Below are positions 7,159-14,066 of a stretch of 16,428 nucleotides of DNA, piece after piece. Every line of letters begins with the position of its first letter. The first letter of the stretch is position 1. The notes beneath the pieces are model-generated. The model was not told the DNA's origin. It did no database searches and was given only the letters and a program-made list of their open reading frames with translations. The stretch comes from JAHFKM01 sp035655455 (GTDB taxonomy: Archaea; Nanobdellota; Nanobdellia; SCGC-AAA011-G17; GW2011-AR18), in NCBI GenBank assembly GCA_035655455.1, contig DASRUL010000042.1:1-16428 (forward strand), read 5' to 3'. A program made the translations under genes and the position numbers.

Positions 7159-8929
7159 CCTTACGAAGCATTACGAACACCTTGAACAAACCCCAAGACG
7201 CCTTGAAAAAACCCACATCCTCCAAGGCATCCTCAACACAATCAAAACAGCAGAAGACGCAGAGGCAACCATCAACCTCATCAGAGGCGCAGTCTTTCCA
7301 GCCTGGGATGAGAGAAAAATCGGCATCTCAGAAAAGCTCGTCATAAAAGCGCTCGCAAAGGCAACAGGAACCGGCCAAGAAAAAATCGAGAAACACTGGG
7401 CAAAGATTGGAGACTTAGGAAAAGTCACAGAACAACTGCTCAGCCAAAAACAGCAACAAACGTTGTTCTCAAGCTCAGCCTTAACCACAACACTTGTTTA
7501 CCGCGAACTTAGAACCATCGCAACCATCAAAGGAGAAGGCGCTGTCACCAAAAAAATAGGCATCATCTGCAAACTCCTGACGGCAGCAACACCCCTGGAA
7601 GCAAAATTCATCATCAGAACCCTCCTCGAAGATTTACGCATCGGCATCGGAGAAGGCACCCTCAGAGACGCAATCGCCTGGTCCTCCTTCTCAAAGGAAC
7701 TAAGCATCAACTATGACCCAGCAGCCAAGGAGATTCTTATCCCAGAAGACAAACGGGAAGACTACACCAAAATCCTTGACATTATCCAACAAGCCTATGA
7801 TTGGACGAATGATTTCGCAGAAGTGTACTGGACGTTACACGAACAAGGACTCAAGGGTTTGAAGAAGATTAGCCTCAAACCAGGAAGACCCTTCAATGTC
7901 ATGCTCGCAATCAAAGCAGAAAACAGCACTGAAGCAGCAGAGGCAGTAGGGCTGCCGGCACTCTGCGACTACAAACTTGATGGCTTTCGGGTGCAGATTC
8001 ACAGTGACGGGAAAAAAATAATCCTGTTCACACGAAGACTTGAAAACGTTACCCACCAATTCAAAGAACTCTTGCCTCTCATCCAAGAACATGTGAACGC
8101 GACAACTTTCGTTCTCGACGCAGAAATCGTCGGATTTGATCCTAAAACAAAAACGTATCTTCCTTTTCAACATATCTCACAACGCATCAAACGCAAGTAC
8201 GACATCGAAGCTCTCGCAAAAAAAATCCCAGTAGAAATCAACGCTTTTGACATTCTCTACAAAGATGGAAAGGATTTAACAAACAAGAGCCAAGAAGAAC
8301 GAAGAAGCATCCTTGAAAAGGCACTCAGCCAAAAAAAAGGGAGGATTATCGCCACAACAGCCACAACAGCCACAACCATCCAAGGCGTCGAAACATTTTA
8401 CAAACACGCGCTGAAGGAAGGCGTCGAAGGCATCATCATCAAAAACCTCAAGAAACCCTACCAACCGGGAAGACGCGTCGGCGGCTGGATCAAGCTCAAA
8501 CCAGTCCTTGAAACGTTAGACCTTGTCATCGTCCAAGCAGAGTACGGCACAGGAAAAAGAGCAGGCACCCTCTCCTCTTACACCATCGCATGCCTCAACA
8601 ACGACAAATCCAACTATTTAGAGCTAGGAAAAGTCAGCACAGGACTCAAAGAAAAGGAAGAGGAAGGAACAACCTACGAAGAAATCACAAAATCACTCAA
8701 ACCTCTTATCATCAAGACAACAGGAAGAACAGTCTTTGTCAAACCGCGAATCATCATTGAAGTCGCGTACGAAGAAATCCAACAATCACCAAGCTACAGC
8801 TCTGGATACGCCTTGCGATTTCCTCGTTTTCTCAAAATAAGAACAGACCGCAGCGAAAAACAAATCAACACCCTTGAAGACGTAGAAAGAATCTACACCA
8901 AACAACGCGGAAAACACCGCAATGTTTAA
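7145..8929 (+). CDS. lig: ATP-dependent DNA ligase
   Basis: This replicative/repair ligase seals nicks with ATP. The 594 residues fit the archaeal/eukaryotic LigI type: an all-helical DNA-binding domain (about 1-210, with the RTLLEDLRIGIGEGTLRDAI stretch), the adenylation domain with motif I CDYKLDGFR (nucleophile Lys277), LDAEIVGFD (motif III area), EGIIIKNL (motif IV), WIKLKP (motif V), and the C-terminal OB fold with RPRIIIEVAYEEIQ-like motif and FPRFLKIRTDR. The start MHYLNLTKHYEHLEQTPRRLEKT matches the usual ligase N terminus and a TATA box lies 26 bases upstream. A small insertion of three Ala-Thr-Thr units (403-411) sits between the KKG loop and the GVETFY helix. Function is firm. Confidence 0.96.
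   Translation: MHYLNLTKHYEHLEQTPRRLEKTHILQGILNTIKTAEDAEATINLIRGAVFPAWDERKIGISEKLVIKALAKATGTGQEKIEKHWAKIGDLGKVTEQLLSQKQQQTLFSSSALTTTLVYRELRTIATIKGEGAVTKKIGIICKLLTAATPLEAKFIIRTLLEDLRIGIGEGTLRDAIAWSSFSKELSINYDPAAKEILIPEDKREDYTKILDIIQQAYDWTNDFAEVYWTLHEQGLKGLKKISLKPGRPFNVMLAIKAENSTEAAEAVGLPALCDYKLDGFRVQIHSDGKKIILFTRRLENVTHQFKELLPLIQEHVNATTFVLDAEIVGFDPKTKTYLPFQHISQRIKRKYDIEALAKKIPVEINAFDILYKDGKDLTNKSQEERRSILEKALSQKKGRIIATTATTATTIQGVETFYKHALKEGVEGIIIKNLKKPYQPGRRVGGWIKLKPVLETLDLVIVQAEYGTGKRAGTLSSYTIACLNNDKSNYLELGKVSTGLKEKEEEGTTYEEITKSLKPLIIKTTGRTVFVKPRIIIEVAYEEIQQSPSYSSGYALRFPRFLKIRTDRSEKQINTLEDVERIYTKQRGKHRNV
8351..8377 (+). repeat. Three 9-base tandem repeats inside the ligase gene
   Basis: GCCACAACA occurs three times in a row (last unit GCCACAACC), encoding three Ala-Thr-Thr units at residues 403-411. 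Being a multiple of three bases, it changes loop length without breaking the frame. Confidence 0.8.
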
Positions 8930-8995
8930 ATACAGGCTTATTACTACTAGCAGTTAAGACACCTATTTAAAAAAAAGAGGGGTGTGCAAGGAGGA
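8925..8995 (+). promoter_or_regulatory. Promoter region and ribosome site of the TrmB-family gene
   Basis: Two TATA candidates: TTTAAATA at 8925-8932, overlapping the ligase stop, and TATTTAAAA at 8964-8972. The first gives a leader of about 47 bases containing a strong AAGGAGGA (8988-8995) six bases before ATG 9002; the second could be an alternative start or an operator-like site. Confidence 0.4.
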
Positions 8996-9001
8996 CTCTT
9001 A

Positions 9002-9826
9002 ATGATCGTTAGAGAAGAATTGATGAGTAAACTACGACGCTATTTTAATCTTAACCTTTACGAGGTTCGCATCTGGACCGCGTTGCTTTCTCGAGGCGTC
9101 TCCACCGCAGGAGAACTCTCAGACATTGGCCATGTTCCCCGTTCAAGATCTTACGACGTTCTTGAATCACTAGAAAAAAAAGGATTTGTCGTTATGAAAC
9201 TCGGCAAACCCATAAAGTACATCGCAGTCGAGCCAACAGAAGTTGTTGAACGAGTAAAAAAACTCATCCACCAAGAAGCAGAAAACAACGTCCAAAAACT
9301 CAGGGAACTTTCCGCTACAGACGTCCTGAAAGAACTTGAATCCCTGCACAAACAAGGCATCGAATTCATCGACGCGACAGACCTGTCAGGAGCAATCAGA
9401 GGAAAACAAAATCTGTACGCGCATCTTGAAACCATGGTCAAACAAGCAGAAAAATCGGTCACCATCGTAACAACATCCAAAGGTCTTGTCAGAAAAATCG
9501 AAGCCCTCAAACCAATCCTGCAAAAGCTCGCGAAAAAAGACGTCAAGATAAGAATCGCAGCACCCATGAGCAAAGAAGCAGAAAACCTCGTCAAAGAAAT
9601 CAAAGGCATCGCAGACATCAGACACACCACCGACCTGAACGCGCGCTTCTGCATCGTTGACAGCAAACAAGTCATGTTCATGGTCATGCATGATGATCTG
9701 GTGCACCCAAGCTACGACATCGGCATCTGGGTTCAAACGCCGTTCTTCGCCACAGCGCTCGAGAACTTGGTGAACAACTCGTGGAAAAACTATGAACCAA
9801 TAACTCTCAACAGCACAAAAAAATAA
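9002..9826 (+). CDS. TrmB-family transcriptional regulator
   Basis: TrmB regulators are archaeal winged-helix DNA-binding proteins that often sense sugars through a C-terminal domain. The 274-residue product opens with a winged HTH (about 18-75; YEVRIWTALLSRGVSTAGEL, PRSRSYDVLESLEKKGFV), then a helical linker (about 85-120, coiled-coil-like) and a C-terminal phospholipase-D-like fold (about 135-260) that begins KSVTIVTTSKGLV and ends with GIWVQTPFFATALENLV. ATG 9002 is chosen over GTG 8984 because AAGGAGGA lies six bases upstream. The ligase gene precedes it by 72 bases in the same direction. The target is unknown; the known sugar-binding extension of TrmB proper is absent, so it may sense another ligand or none. 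Confidence 0.88.
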   Translation: MIVREELMSKLRRYFNLNLYEVRIWTALLSRGVSTAGELSDIGHVPRSRSYDVLESLEKKGFVVMKLGKPIKYIAVEPTEVVERVKKLIHQEAENNVQKLRELSATDVLKELESLHKQGIEFIDATDLSGAIRGKQNLYAHLETMVKQAEKSVTIVTTSKGLVRKIEALKPILQKLAKKDVKIRIAAPMSKEAENLVKEIKGIADIRHTTDLNARFCIVDSKQVMFMVMHDDLVHPSYDIGIWVQTPFFATALENLVNNSWKNYEPITLNSTKK

Positions 9827-9831
9827 ACTTT

Positions 9832-10467
9832 TTAAGGAAGATGCTTCAGAACCTCTTCCAAATTCTTACCTTCCACAACGTGCGTTGCAACTCTTTTCAA
9901 TTCTTCAGAAGCGCAATTAAAAGCAATGGATAAACCAACCTCCTTAAACGCCTCTATATTCGTATCACTATCTCCAATATAAATCACTTCACTTGCTGAA
10001 ATATCAAGATCTTTGCACAAATCACGAATAATCTCAGCCTTTCTTTCCTTCCCAGCACCAATCGGCCACACAAACTCGCCAGAAACCCTTCCATTCCTAA
10101 TAACCAACTCGTTCGCAAAGATATGGTCAATGCCATAATCTCGCTGAACACGACGCGCAGCGTCAATCGCAGAAGCGCTAATAATCGCAGTTATTAACCC
10201 TTTTCTTTTTATAGCACCCAACACCTTAGGAACACCCTCAACGTACTTCAAAGAATTCACCAACTCAAAATAAGGAGTAGCGTCTCTTCCTTTCCACAAT
10301 TTTACCACAACCTCCTCAATTAACCTCTCATAATCAGAATGCAAATATTTCTCAGTCAAAACTTTTCCTTGTTCCAATGTCCCAAACTTCTTATGCAACT
10401 CCAGCCAAAAATTAATATCCTGAAACAAAACACCGTCCATATCAAAACAAATCAGCTTGTAAGACAT
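9832..10467 (-). CDS. HAD-superfamily phosphatase, SerB-like
   Basis: The 211-residue product has motif I DMDGVL (Asp9 nucleophile, Asp11 acid/base) near the N terminus, motif II ISAS near 97, a motif III Lys around 140 in GAGKERKAEII, and motif IV GDSDTN near 172. A helical cap (about 17-75) and the order of motifs fit phosphoserine-phosphatase-like HAD enzymes, subfamily I. The true substrate could be phosphoserine or another small phosphoester. The start ATG 10467 lies within the end of the mtaB-like gene (16-base overlap) and has AAGGAGGAG five bases upstream, so translation is probably coupled. It converges on the TrmB gene with five bases between their stops. Confidence 0.87.
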   Translation of the reverse strand: MSYKLICFDMDGVLFQDINFWLELHKKFGTLEQGKVLTEKYLHSDYERLIEEVVVKLWKGRDATPYFELVNSLKYVEGVPKVLGAIKRKGLITAIISASAIDAARRVQRDYGIDHIFANELVIRNGRVSGEFVWPIGAGKERKAEIIRDLCKDLDISASEVIYIGDSDTNIEAFKEVGLSIAFNCASEELKRVATHVVEGKNLEEVLKHLP

Positions 10468-11570
10468 AATCGCTCCTCCTTCACCATTCTAAACACCTCA
10501 GTCAACCTTCTTGTTCTTTCCTTTACTGCCCCTGTTGGCAACTGCCTCATCTTTCCAGCAACAGTACAAGGACGCGGCGCAAACTTCGAAATATTCAACA
10601 CCTCGGGTTTTATCTCTTTAACAAGACGTAACGTTTCTTCAAAATCCTCCTCAGTCTCAGAAGGATACCCACAAATAATATCTGTTGAAACAATCATTCC
10701 AGGAATCTTTTCTCTAAAAGCTTTTACAATTTTCTTAAAATCCTCAACAGAATGCCCCCTGTTCATTTCCTTCAACACCTTTTCAGAGCCAGCCTGCACG
10801 GGAACATGCAAGAACTTCATTACTTTCTCATTTTTAAAAACTTCAACAAGCTCATCCAGCACAGAAACAATATGGCGAGGGTTTGTCATACCGACACGCA
10901 CCTTAAAACCGCTAGGAATATTCACCACCTCTTTCAACAAAGAAACAAGCTCAGACTTCCTTCCACGATCAAGACCATACGCCCCATTATCCTGCGACGT
11001 TAAATATATTTTTCTGATTCCGGAAGCAACAGCACGCTCCACCTCAGCCTTAATATCCTCCACAGGAAAACTCTTCACAAAACCCTGTGACAACCTCGTA
11101 ATACAAAAAAAACAACAGTCAGCACACCCCTGAGAAATCTGAATCGTCGCAATACCTTCTTCTTTATACATCTTCGGCAAATTCGCCTTGTTCTCATACC
11201 TCTGCCGCGTTAAGGTCACAACCTCTCCCTCCACCAAACGATCAACCACTTTAGGGATTTCAGTAAGATGCATCGTATTCACCAGAGAAGTATTCGGATT
11301 CATTTTTTTCAACAACTGCTCTTGCGCTCCAGCCATACACCCAGAAACAAGAATCTTCTTCTCAGGAAAACGCTTGTTCAACACTTTTAACTCGTCAACA
11401 ATCTTATTCTGCGTCACGCCTTTCACCGTGCACGTGTTAAAAATAACAACATCAGCTTCCTCTTCAACTTTTACCAGCGTATTTCCTTCCCGCAAAAGAA
11501 GACCAGCCATAATCGCCCCATTATCCTGATTTGCGGTACAGCCCCAGGTTTTAATCAGAACGTTTGCCAT
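10452..11570 (-). CDS. tRNA t6A37 methylthiotransferase (MtaB/CDKAL1 type), TRAM domain apparently missing
   Basis: This radical-SAM enzyme converts t6A37 to ms2t6A37 in tRNAs that read ANN codons. Of 372 residues, the N-terminal UPF0004 domain has Cys11 (WGCTAN), Cys47 (NTCTVK) and Cys78 (SGCMAG), ligands of the auxiliary 4Fe-4S cluster. The radical-SAM domain has Cys149-x3-Cys153-x2-Cys156 with an extra Cys152. The fold continues through GMTNPRH, FLHVPVQAGSEKVLKEMNR, STDIICGYPSETEEDF and KFAPRPCTVAG. The protein stops soon after RTRRLTEVFRMVKEERL, where archaeal homologues normally go on into a TRAM RNA-binding domain of about 60 residues. The HAD gene starts at that point. ATG 11570 follows a TAATAAAAA box by 26-27 bases. 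Function of the core is firm; the consequence of the short end is not known. Confidence 0.9.
   Translation of the reverse strand: MANVLIKTWGCTANQDNGAIMAGLLLREGNTLVKVEEEADVVIFNTCTVKGVTQNKIVDELKVLNKRFPEKKILVSGCMAGAQEQLLKKMNPNTSLVNTMHLTEIPKVVDRLVEGEVVTLTRQRYENKANLPKMYKEEGIATIQISQGCADCCFFCITRLSQGFVKSFPVEDIKAEVERAVASGIRKIYLTSQDNGAYGLDRGRKSELVSLLKEVVNIPSGFKVRVGMTNPRHIVSVLDELVEVFKNEKVMKFLHVPVQAGSEKVLKEMNRGHSVEDFKKIVKAFREKIPGMIVSTDIICGYPSETEEDFEETLRLVKEIKPEVLNISKFAPRPCTVAGKMRQLPTGAVKERTRRLTEVFRMVKEERLCLTS
10473..10481 (-). promoter_or_regulatory. Strong Shine-Dalgarno site for the HAD gene
   Basis: AAGGAGGAG on the minus strand, inside the last codons of the mtaB-like gene, five bases before ATG 10467. 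It decides the start and marks an internal operon gene. Confidence 0.65.
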
Positions 11571-11591
11571 AATAAAGATAGAGTATGATGG

Positions 11592-11600
11592 TTTTTATTA
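11592..11600 (-). promoter_or_regulatory. TATA box of the mtaB-like/HAD operon
   Basis: TAATAAAAA on the minus strand, centre 26-27 bases before ATG 11570, implying a leaderless mRNA. Confidence 0.45.
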
Positions 11601-11607
11601 CTTTTGC

Positions 11608-11761
11608 TCACAACTCTTTCACAAATTCAAGAACTTCCTTTTCCCTTAGAATACACTTTAAACCACTAGAAGACTGGAATATTCCTTGCGGATTTTTCAA
11701 TTCGACTTACCTTCGCACAACCTAAACAATCATCTGCTTCCGCAGGCCGGATTTTAATCAT
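11608..11761 (-). pseudogene. Remnant of a GNAT acetyltransferase gene
   Basis: On the minus strand ATG 11761 opens MIKIRPAEADDCLGCAKVSR, the usual start of GNAT N-acetyltransferases (I-R-P-A, acidic pair), but reaches TAG at 11666 after 31 codons. A frame shifted by one base is open from 11706 to TGA 11608 and reads like a GNAT C-terminal strand, ending LREKEVLEFVKEL. Together only about 50 codons remain of a normal 150, so the acetyl-CoA-binding core is gone: an internal deletion plus frameshift. Chance similarity is possible because both pieces are short. The gap 11571-11871 otherwise holds only the two flanking promoters. Confidence 0.35.
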
Positions 11762-11842
11762 ACCTCATTCTAACTTTTTATAACTTTCGCTACCCGCTAA
11801 GGGTGTTTTCCTTGTTATCACTTCAAAGTTTTTGACATCTTT

Positions 11843-11850
11843 TTTATATA
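11843..11850 (+). promoter_or_regulatory. TATA box of the zinc-ribbon gene
   Basis: TTTATATA with centre 25-26 bases before ATG 11872, supporting a leaderless start there rather than at GTG 11860. Confidence 0.5.
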
Positions 11851-11871
11851 AGTAAGAATGTGAACCGGCCG

Positions 11872-12201
11872 ATGAGTTTCCACAGCTACGGATCCACAGA
11901 CATTCTCCGATGCCCGCTCTGCAACAAACAAGCACTTGCAAAGACAAAAACAGGCATCACTGTCTGCAAAGACCACACCAGCTTCGAATTTCCAACCATG
12001 AAGTGCCTCTGCGGAGAACACCTTCAGGTACGCGACGGAAAGTTCGGCGCATTCTGCCTCTGCAGCAGGTGCGGCACCATCAACTTAAGAAAGGCCTTCG
12101 AAGCAAACAACATCAGCCTCATCCAGTTTAACACTCAAAAAAGAGAAATCATCGTAGACGCGACAAACGCGCACCTTTTTGGACTACGAGAGCTGAATTA
12201 A
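11872..12201 (+). CDS. Small zinc-ribbon protein resembling topoisomerase I C-terminal fingers
   Basis: The 109-residue product is rich in metal-ligand pairs: CPLC near 14-17, a Cys and His near 32-35 (VCKDH), CLC near 45-47, and CLCSRC near 62-67. The segment CLCGEHLQVRDGKFGAFCLCSRC resembles the zinc ribbon repeated at the C terminus of type IA topoisomerases (C-x-C-G, L-x-x-R-x-G-K-F-G-x-F, C-x-x-C). A stand-alone protein of this kind would bind nucleic acid, or act as a detached topoisomerase finger. The last 40 residues have no cysteines and look like a small alpha/beta cap (REIIVDATNAHLFGL). It stands alone, with a ghost gene upstream and a gene stump downstream. The zinc-ribbon call is good; the role is inferred. 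Confidence 0.7.
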   Translation: MSFHSYGSTDILRCPLCNKQALAKTKTGITVCKDHTSFEFPTMKCLCGEHLQVRDGKFGAFCLCSRCGTINLRKAFEANNISLIQFNTQKREIIVDATNAHLFGLRELN

Positions 12202-12232
12202 TTTTTGATATATTCCTCTTTTCTCACTTTTT

Positions 12233-12325
12233 ATGAACTTTATTCATATCGTTAAGGAAAAATTAGAAAAAGCACTTAAAAATCTGGAACGTTTAAACCT
12301 CCCCCTCCAAAATAGCGATCTATGA
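12233..12325 (+). pseudogene. Thirty-codon stump of a truncated gene
   Basis: ATG 12233 opens a frame of 30 codons starting MNFIHIVKEKLEKALKNLER and ending at TGA 12323. A GATATATT box at 12207-12214 precedes the ATG by about 23 bases, as for intact genes here. The peptide looks like an N-terminal amphipathic helix of a larger protein; a class I tRNA synthetase such as ArgRS is conceivable, but I cannot establish the family. The frame breaks where the minus-strand GEMHG-motif gene also breaks. It could alternatively be a genuine microprotein. Confidence 0.3.
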
Positions 12326-12493
12326 GTTCTTGCTGATCATGAGGGATTTCAAGACAAATGGTTTGGTTCGGGCATATCTCTTAAAAAACCGTAAAACAAG
12401 TGAAGGAATTTCACGAGTTCCATGCATTTCACCAAAAAGAATAAGCCGCTTTCCCTTAATCCGATCCTTTAAGAAAATGTAGATGTCTTTCAT
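12276..12493 (-). pseudogene. Frameshifted, truncated GEMHG-motif (EreA/ChaN/Tiki-like) gene
   Basis: From ATG 12493 the frame reads KRLILFGEMHGTREIPSLVL, the conserved opening of erythromycin-esterase/ChaN/Tiki-like hydrolases (Gly-Glu-x-His), for 57 codons to TAG 12320. Around 12355 sense moves to another frame, which continues CLEIPHDQQELIDRYFGGG and stops at TAA 12276. The two pieces join into one plausible protein beginning but the remaining 200 or more residues are missing. It lies 52 bases downstream of the SagB-type gene in the same direction, so it may once have been the last gene of the peptide operon. Family naming is tentative: the motif is clear, the exact superfamily branch is not. 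Confidence 0.5.
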
Positions 12494-12545
12494 TACAAGA
12501 GATTCTCCGTAACATCCTCCGTAAGCTGATATCCTGATTTAAGTT

Positions 12546-13256
12546 CTAACCCCTTCCGATACTTATTGTATGAATAGGGATCTCATCTTCTGTTAAATCT
12601 AAAACCTCTTTTATTGAATCATCTATAAAACCACTAACTGGGCAAGATCCAACCCCGATTTCAGCGCAGGCAAGCTCGATATTCTGGCCCATATAGCCTG
12701 CTTCAATTAACGAATAGGGATAAGCTCGTGCGCCATATTTTACTTCTGCTCTTGCAAGAACAGACGTAAACACAATTGTTGCTGCAGGATTTTCTAAAAA
12801 TGGAGATATAAACTCTCTTATTCTCTGTCTTAAGTCTTCTTCAATTAAAATTTCGAGTGCACCATCCACAATATTATAATGATATGCCCCTCGAGATAGC
12901 CCTTCAATTCTATAAGCAAAAAGATATAACTCTACAGGAAATCTTGCACCTCCTGAAGGGTATGTTCTTTTTTCTGGTTCTCTCTTAGAGTCTGTAATTC
13001 TACAACTCCCCAATATTTTTGAAATTTCCACCATACTTAATTGGGCGCTCGTAAATTTTCTTGTTGATTTTCTTATTTCGAGTAGAGTCTCTAATTGACT
13101 TTCCGTTCTTTCCACATCTGGAAGCGGAACTGATTTTAGTCTGGGATACTTTTTGTGAAAAATTTTTGTTAAGGTAATAGGTGGCGCATCGTCGAGGGAT
13201 GTAATTAATTCTTTGTTTCTTATATATTTATAAAATTGTCGAATTGCCTCTAACAT
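12546..13256 (-). CDS. SagB/McbC-type FMN-dependent azoline dehydrogenase
   Basis: In LAP/TOMM pathways this enzyme oxidises thiazolines and oxazolines on the precursor to aromatic azoles with FMN. The 236 residues have the SagB-type nitroreductase layout: RKSTRKFTSAQLSMVEISKIL (62-82), RTYPSGGARFPVELYLF (97-113), SRGAYHYN (121-128), then Lys173-Tyr174 in VKYGARAYPYSLIEAGYMGQN, matching the Lys-Tyr pair needed for catalysis in McbC, and CAEIGVGSCPVSGFIDD. It lacks an extra N-terminal domain. ATG 13256 overlaps the stop of the peptidase gene by seven bases, with a purine-rich GGAAGG upstream, so translation is coupled. The neighbouring YcaO and precursor make the azole-forming role much more likely than a generic nitroreductase role. 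Confidence 0.87.
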   Translation of the reverse strand: MLEAIRQFYKYIRNKELITSLDDAPPITLTKIFHKKYPRLKSVPLPDVERTESQLETLLEIRKSTRKFTSAQLSMVEISKILGSCRITDSKREPEKRTYPSGGARFPVELYLFAYRIEGLSRGAYHYNIVDGALEILIEEDLRQRIREFISPFLENPAATIVFTSVLARAEVKYGARAYPYSLIEAGYMGQNIELACAEIGVGSCPVSGFIDDSIKEVLDLTEDEIPIHTISIGRG

Positions 13257-14065
13257 CTTTTTCCTTCCTTTAAAGCTGATAATTCTAATATCTTTTTAGG
13301 CTCTTTTTTTAGGATGCTTTTCCAGTTTTTCTCTTTGGTGTTAGAAAGAAATTTCTTCACAATATAATATCCTAGAGTGTAGCCTGCCCATAATTTGAAT
13401 TTATTATCCCTGTAAAAGAGTTCTTGCTTTAAATCCTCGTCTTCCAGATCTAGCTTGTCTGTAATGACTGCTAAAACCTTTTTTGCTTCTTTTTCCGTAA
13501 TTGCTTTTGTCCAAGGAGATCTTTCTCCGCCAACAACCTGTTCTCTAAAATGTTCTGCTAAACCTTCGAAGATTATCGAATCGAGTATGGTTCTCCAAAA
13601 ATGGTGTTTATGGCTTAAAGTATGGCAGTATTCGTGGGCGATTGTTGCTGTAAGGGAATTTTCCCATCCTTGGAGGGGGTTAATGAATAAGCATATACTA
13701 TGTTTCCATACGCTGAATCCTGTAACTCCCTTCATATTTTTAAGAACAAACTTGTTCGCAGTTGGGAATACAAATATTTCAGTAAAGGAGTCTGCGACGT
13801 ACTTATCACACTTTTTCAGGGTCTTAGTTAGGATCATAGTTATTTTATTCTTTTTCAGATAAAAGTTCTGCAGATCTGTTTCTTTCCCGAAAACAAAAAA
13901 GTTTATTGCCCTGATCGCATGTTCTTTTTTTAAGAAGCCCGCATATCCCACGCCTTCAATTTCTTTCAGAGCTTTTAGTTTAAAGCTAAAAGAAGATTGA
14001 TTGGCGGGAGCGCTATTTAGGAAAAAGTGGACTCTTATCCTTTTATTATTCTTTTTGGCAGTCAT
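13250..14065 (-). CDS. DUF2268-like zinc metallopeptidase (HExxH), candidate leader peptidase
   Basis: The product has 271 residues with no signal peptide or membrane segment, so it is probably cytoplasmic. The zinc motif is TIAHEYCHTLSHKHHF (His144, Glu145, His148) followed 18 residues later by IFEGLAEHF (Glu167 as likely third ligand), then a Trp in SPWTKAIT. This arrangement (HEYxH, EGLAEHF, Trp) is that of DUF2268, a predicted Zn-dependent protease family of the gluzincin kind. The N-terminal 135 residues are a mixed alpha/beta substrate-binding region. It sits between YcaO and the dehydrogenase, starting one base after the YcaO stop, so removal of the precursor leader is the natural guess. 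That role is inferred from position only; a toxin-defence or regulatory protease is the alternative. Confidence 0.8.
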   Translation of the reverse strand: MTAKKNNKRIRVHFFLNSAPANQSSFSFKLKALKEIEGVGYAGFLKKEHAIRAINFFVFGKETDLQNFYLKKNKITMILTKTLKKCDKYVADSFTEIFVFPTANKFVLKNMKGVTGFSVWKHSICLFINPLQGWENSLTATIAHEYCHTLSHKHHFWRTILDSIIFEGLAEHFREQVVGGERSPWTKAITEKEAKKVLAVITDKLDLEDEDLKQELFYRDNKFKLWAGYTLGYYIVKKFLSNTKEKNWKSILKKEPKKILELSALKEGKRC

Positions 14066-14066
14066 T

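Noticed and set aside
10339..11133. Long open frame (264 codons) opposite to the HAD and mtaB-like genes
   Set aside because: It lies fully antisense to two well-identified genes and its translation is Ser/Thr/Phe-rich with no family resemblance.
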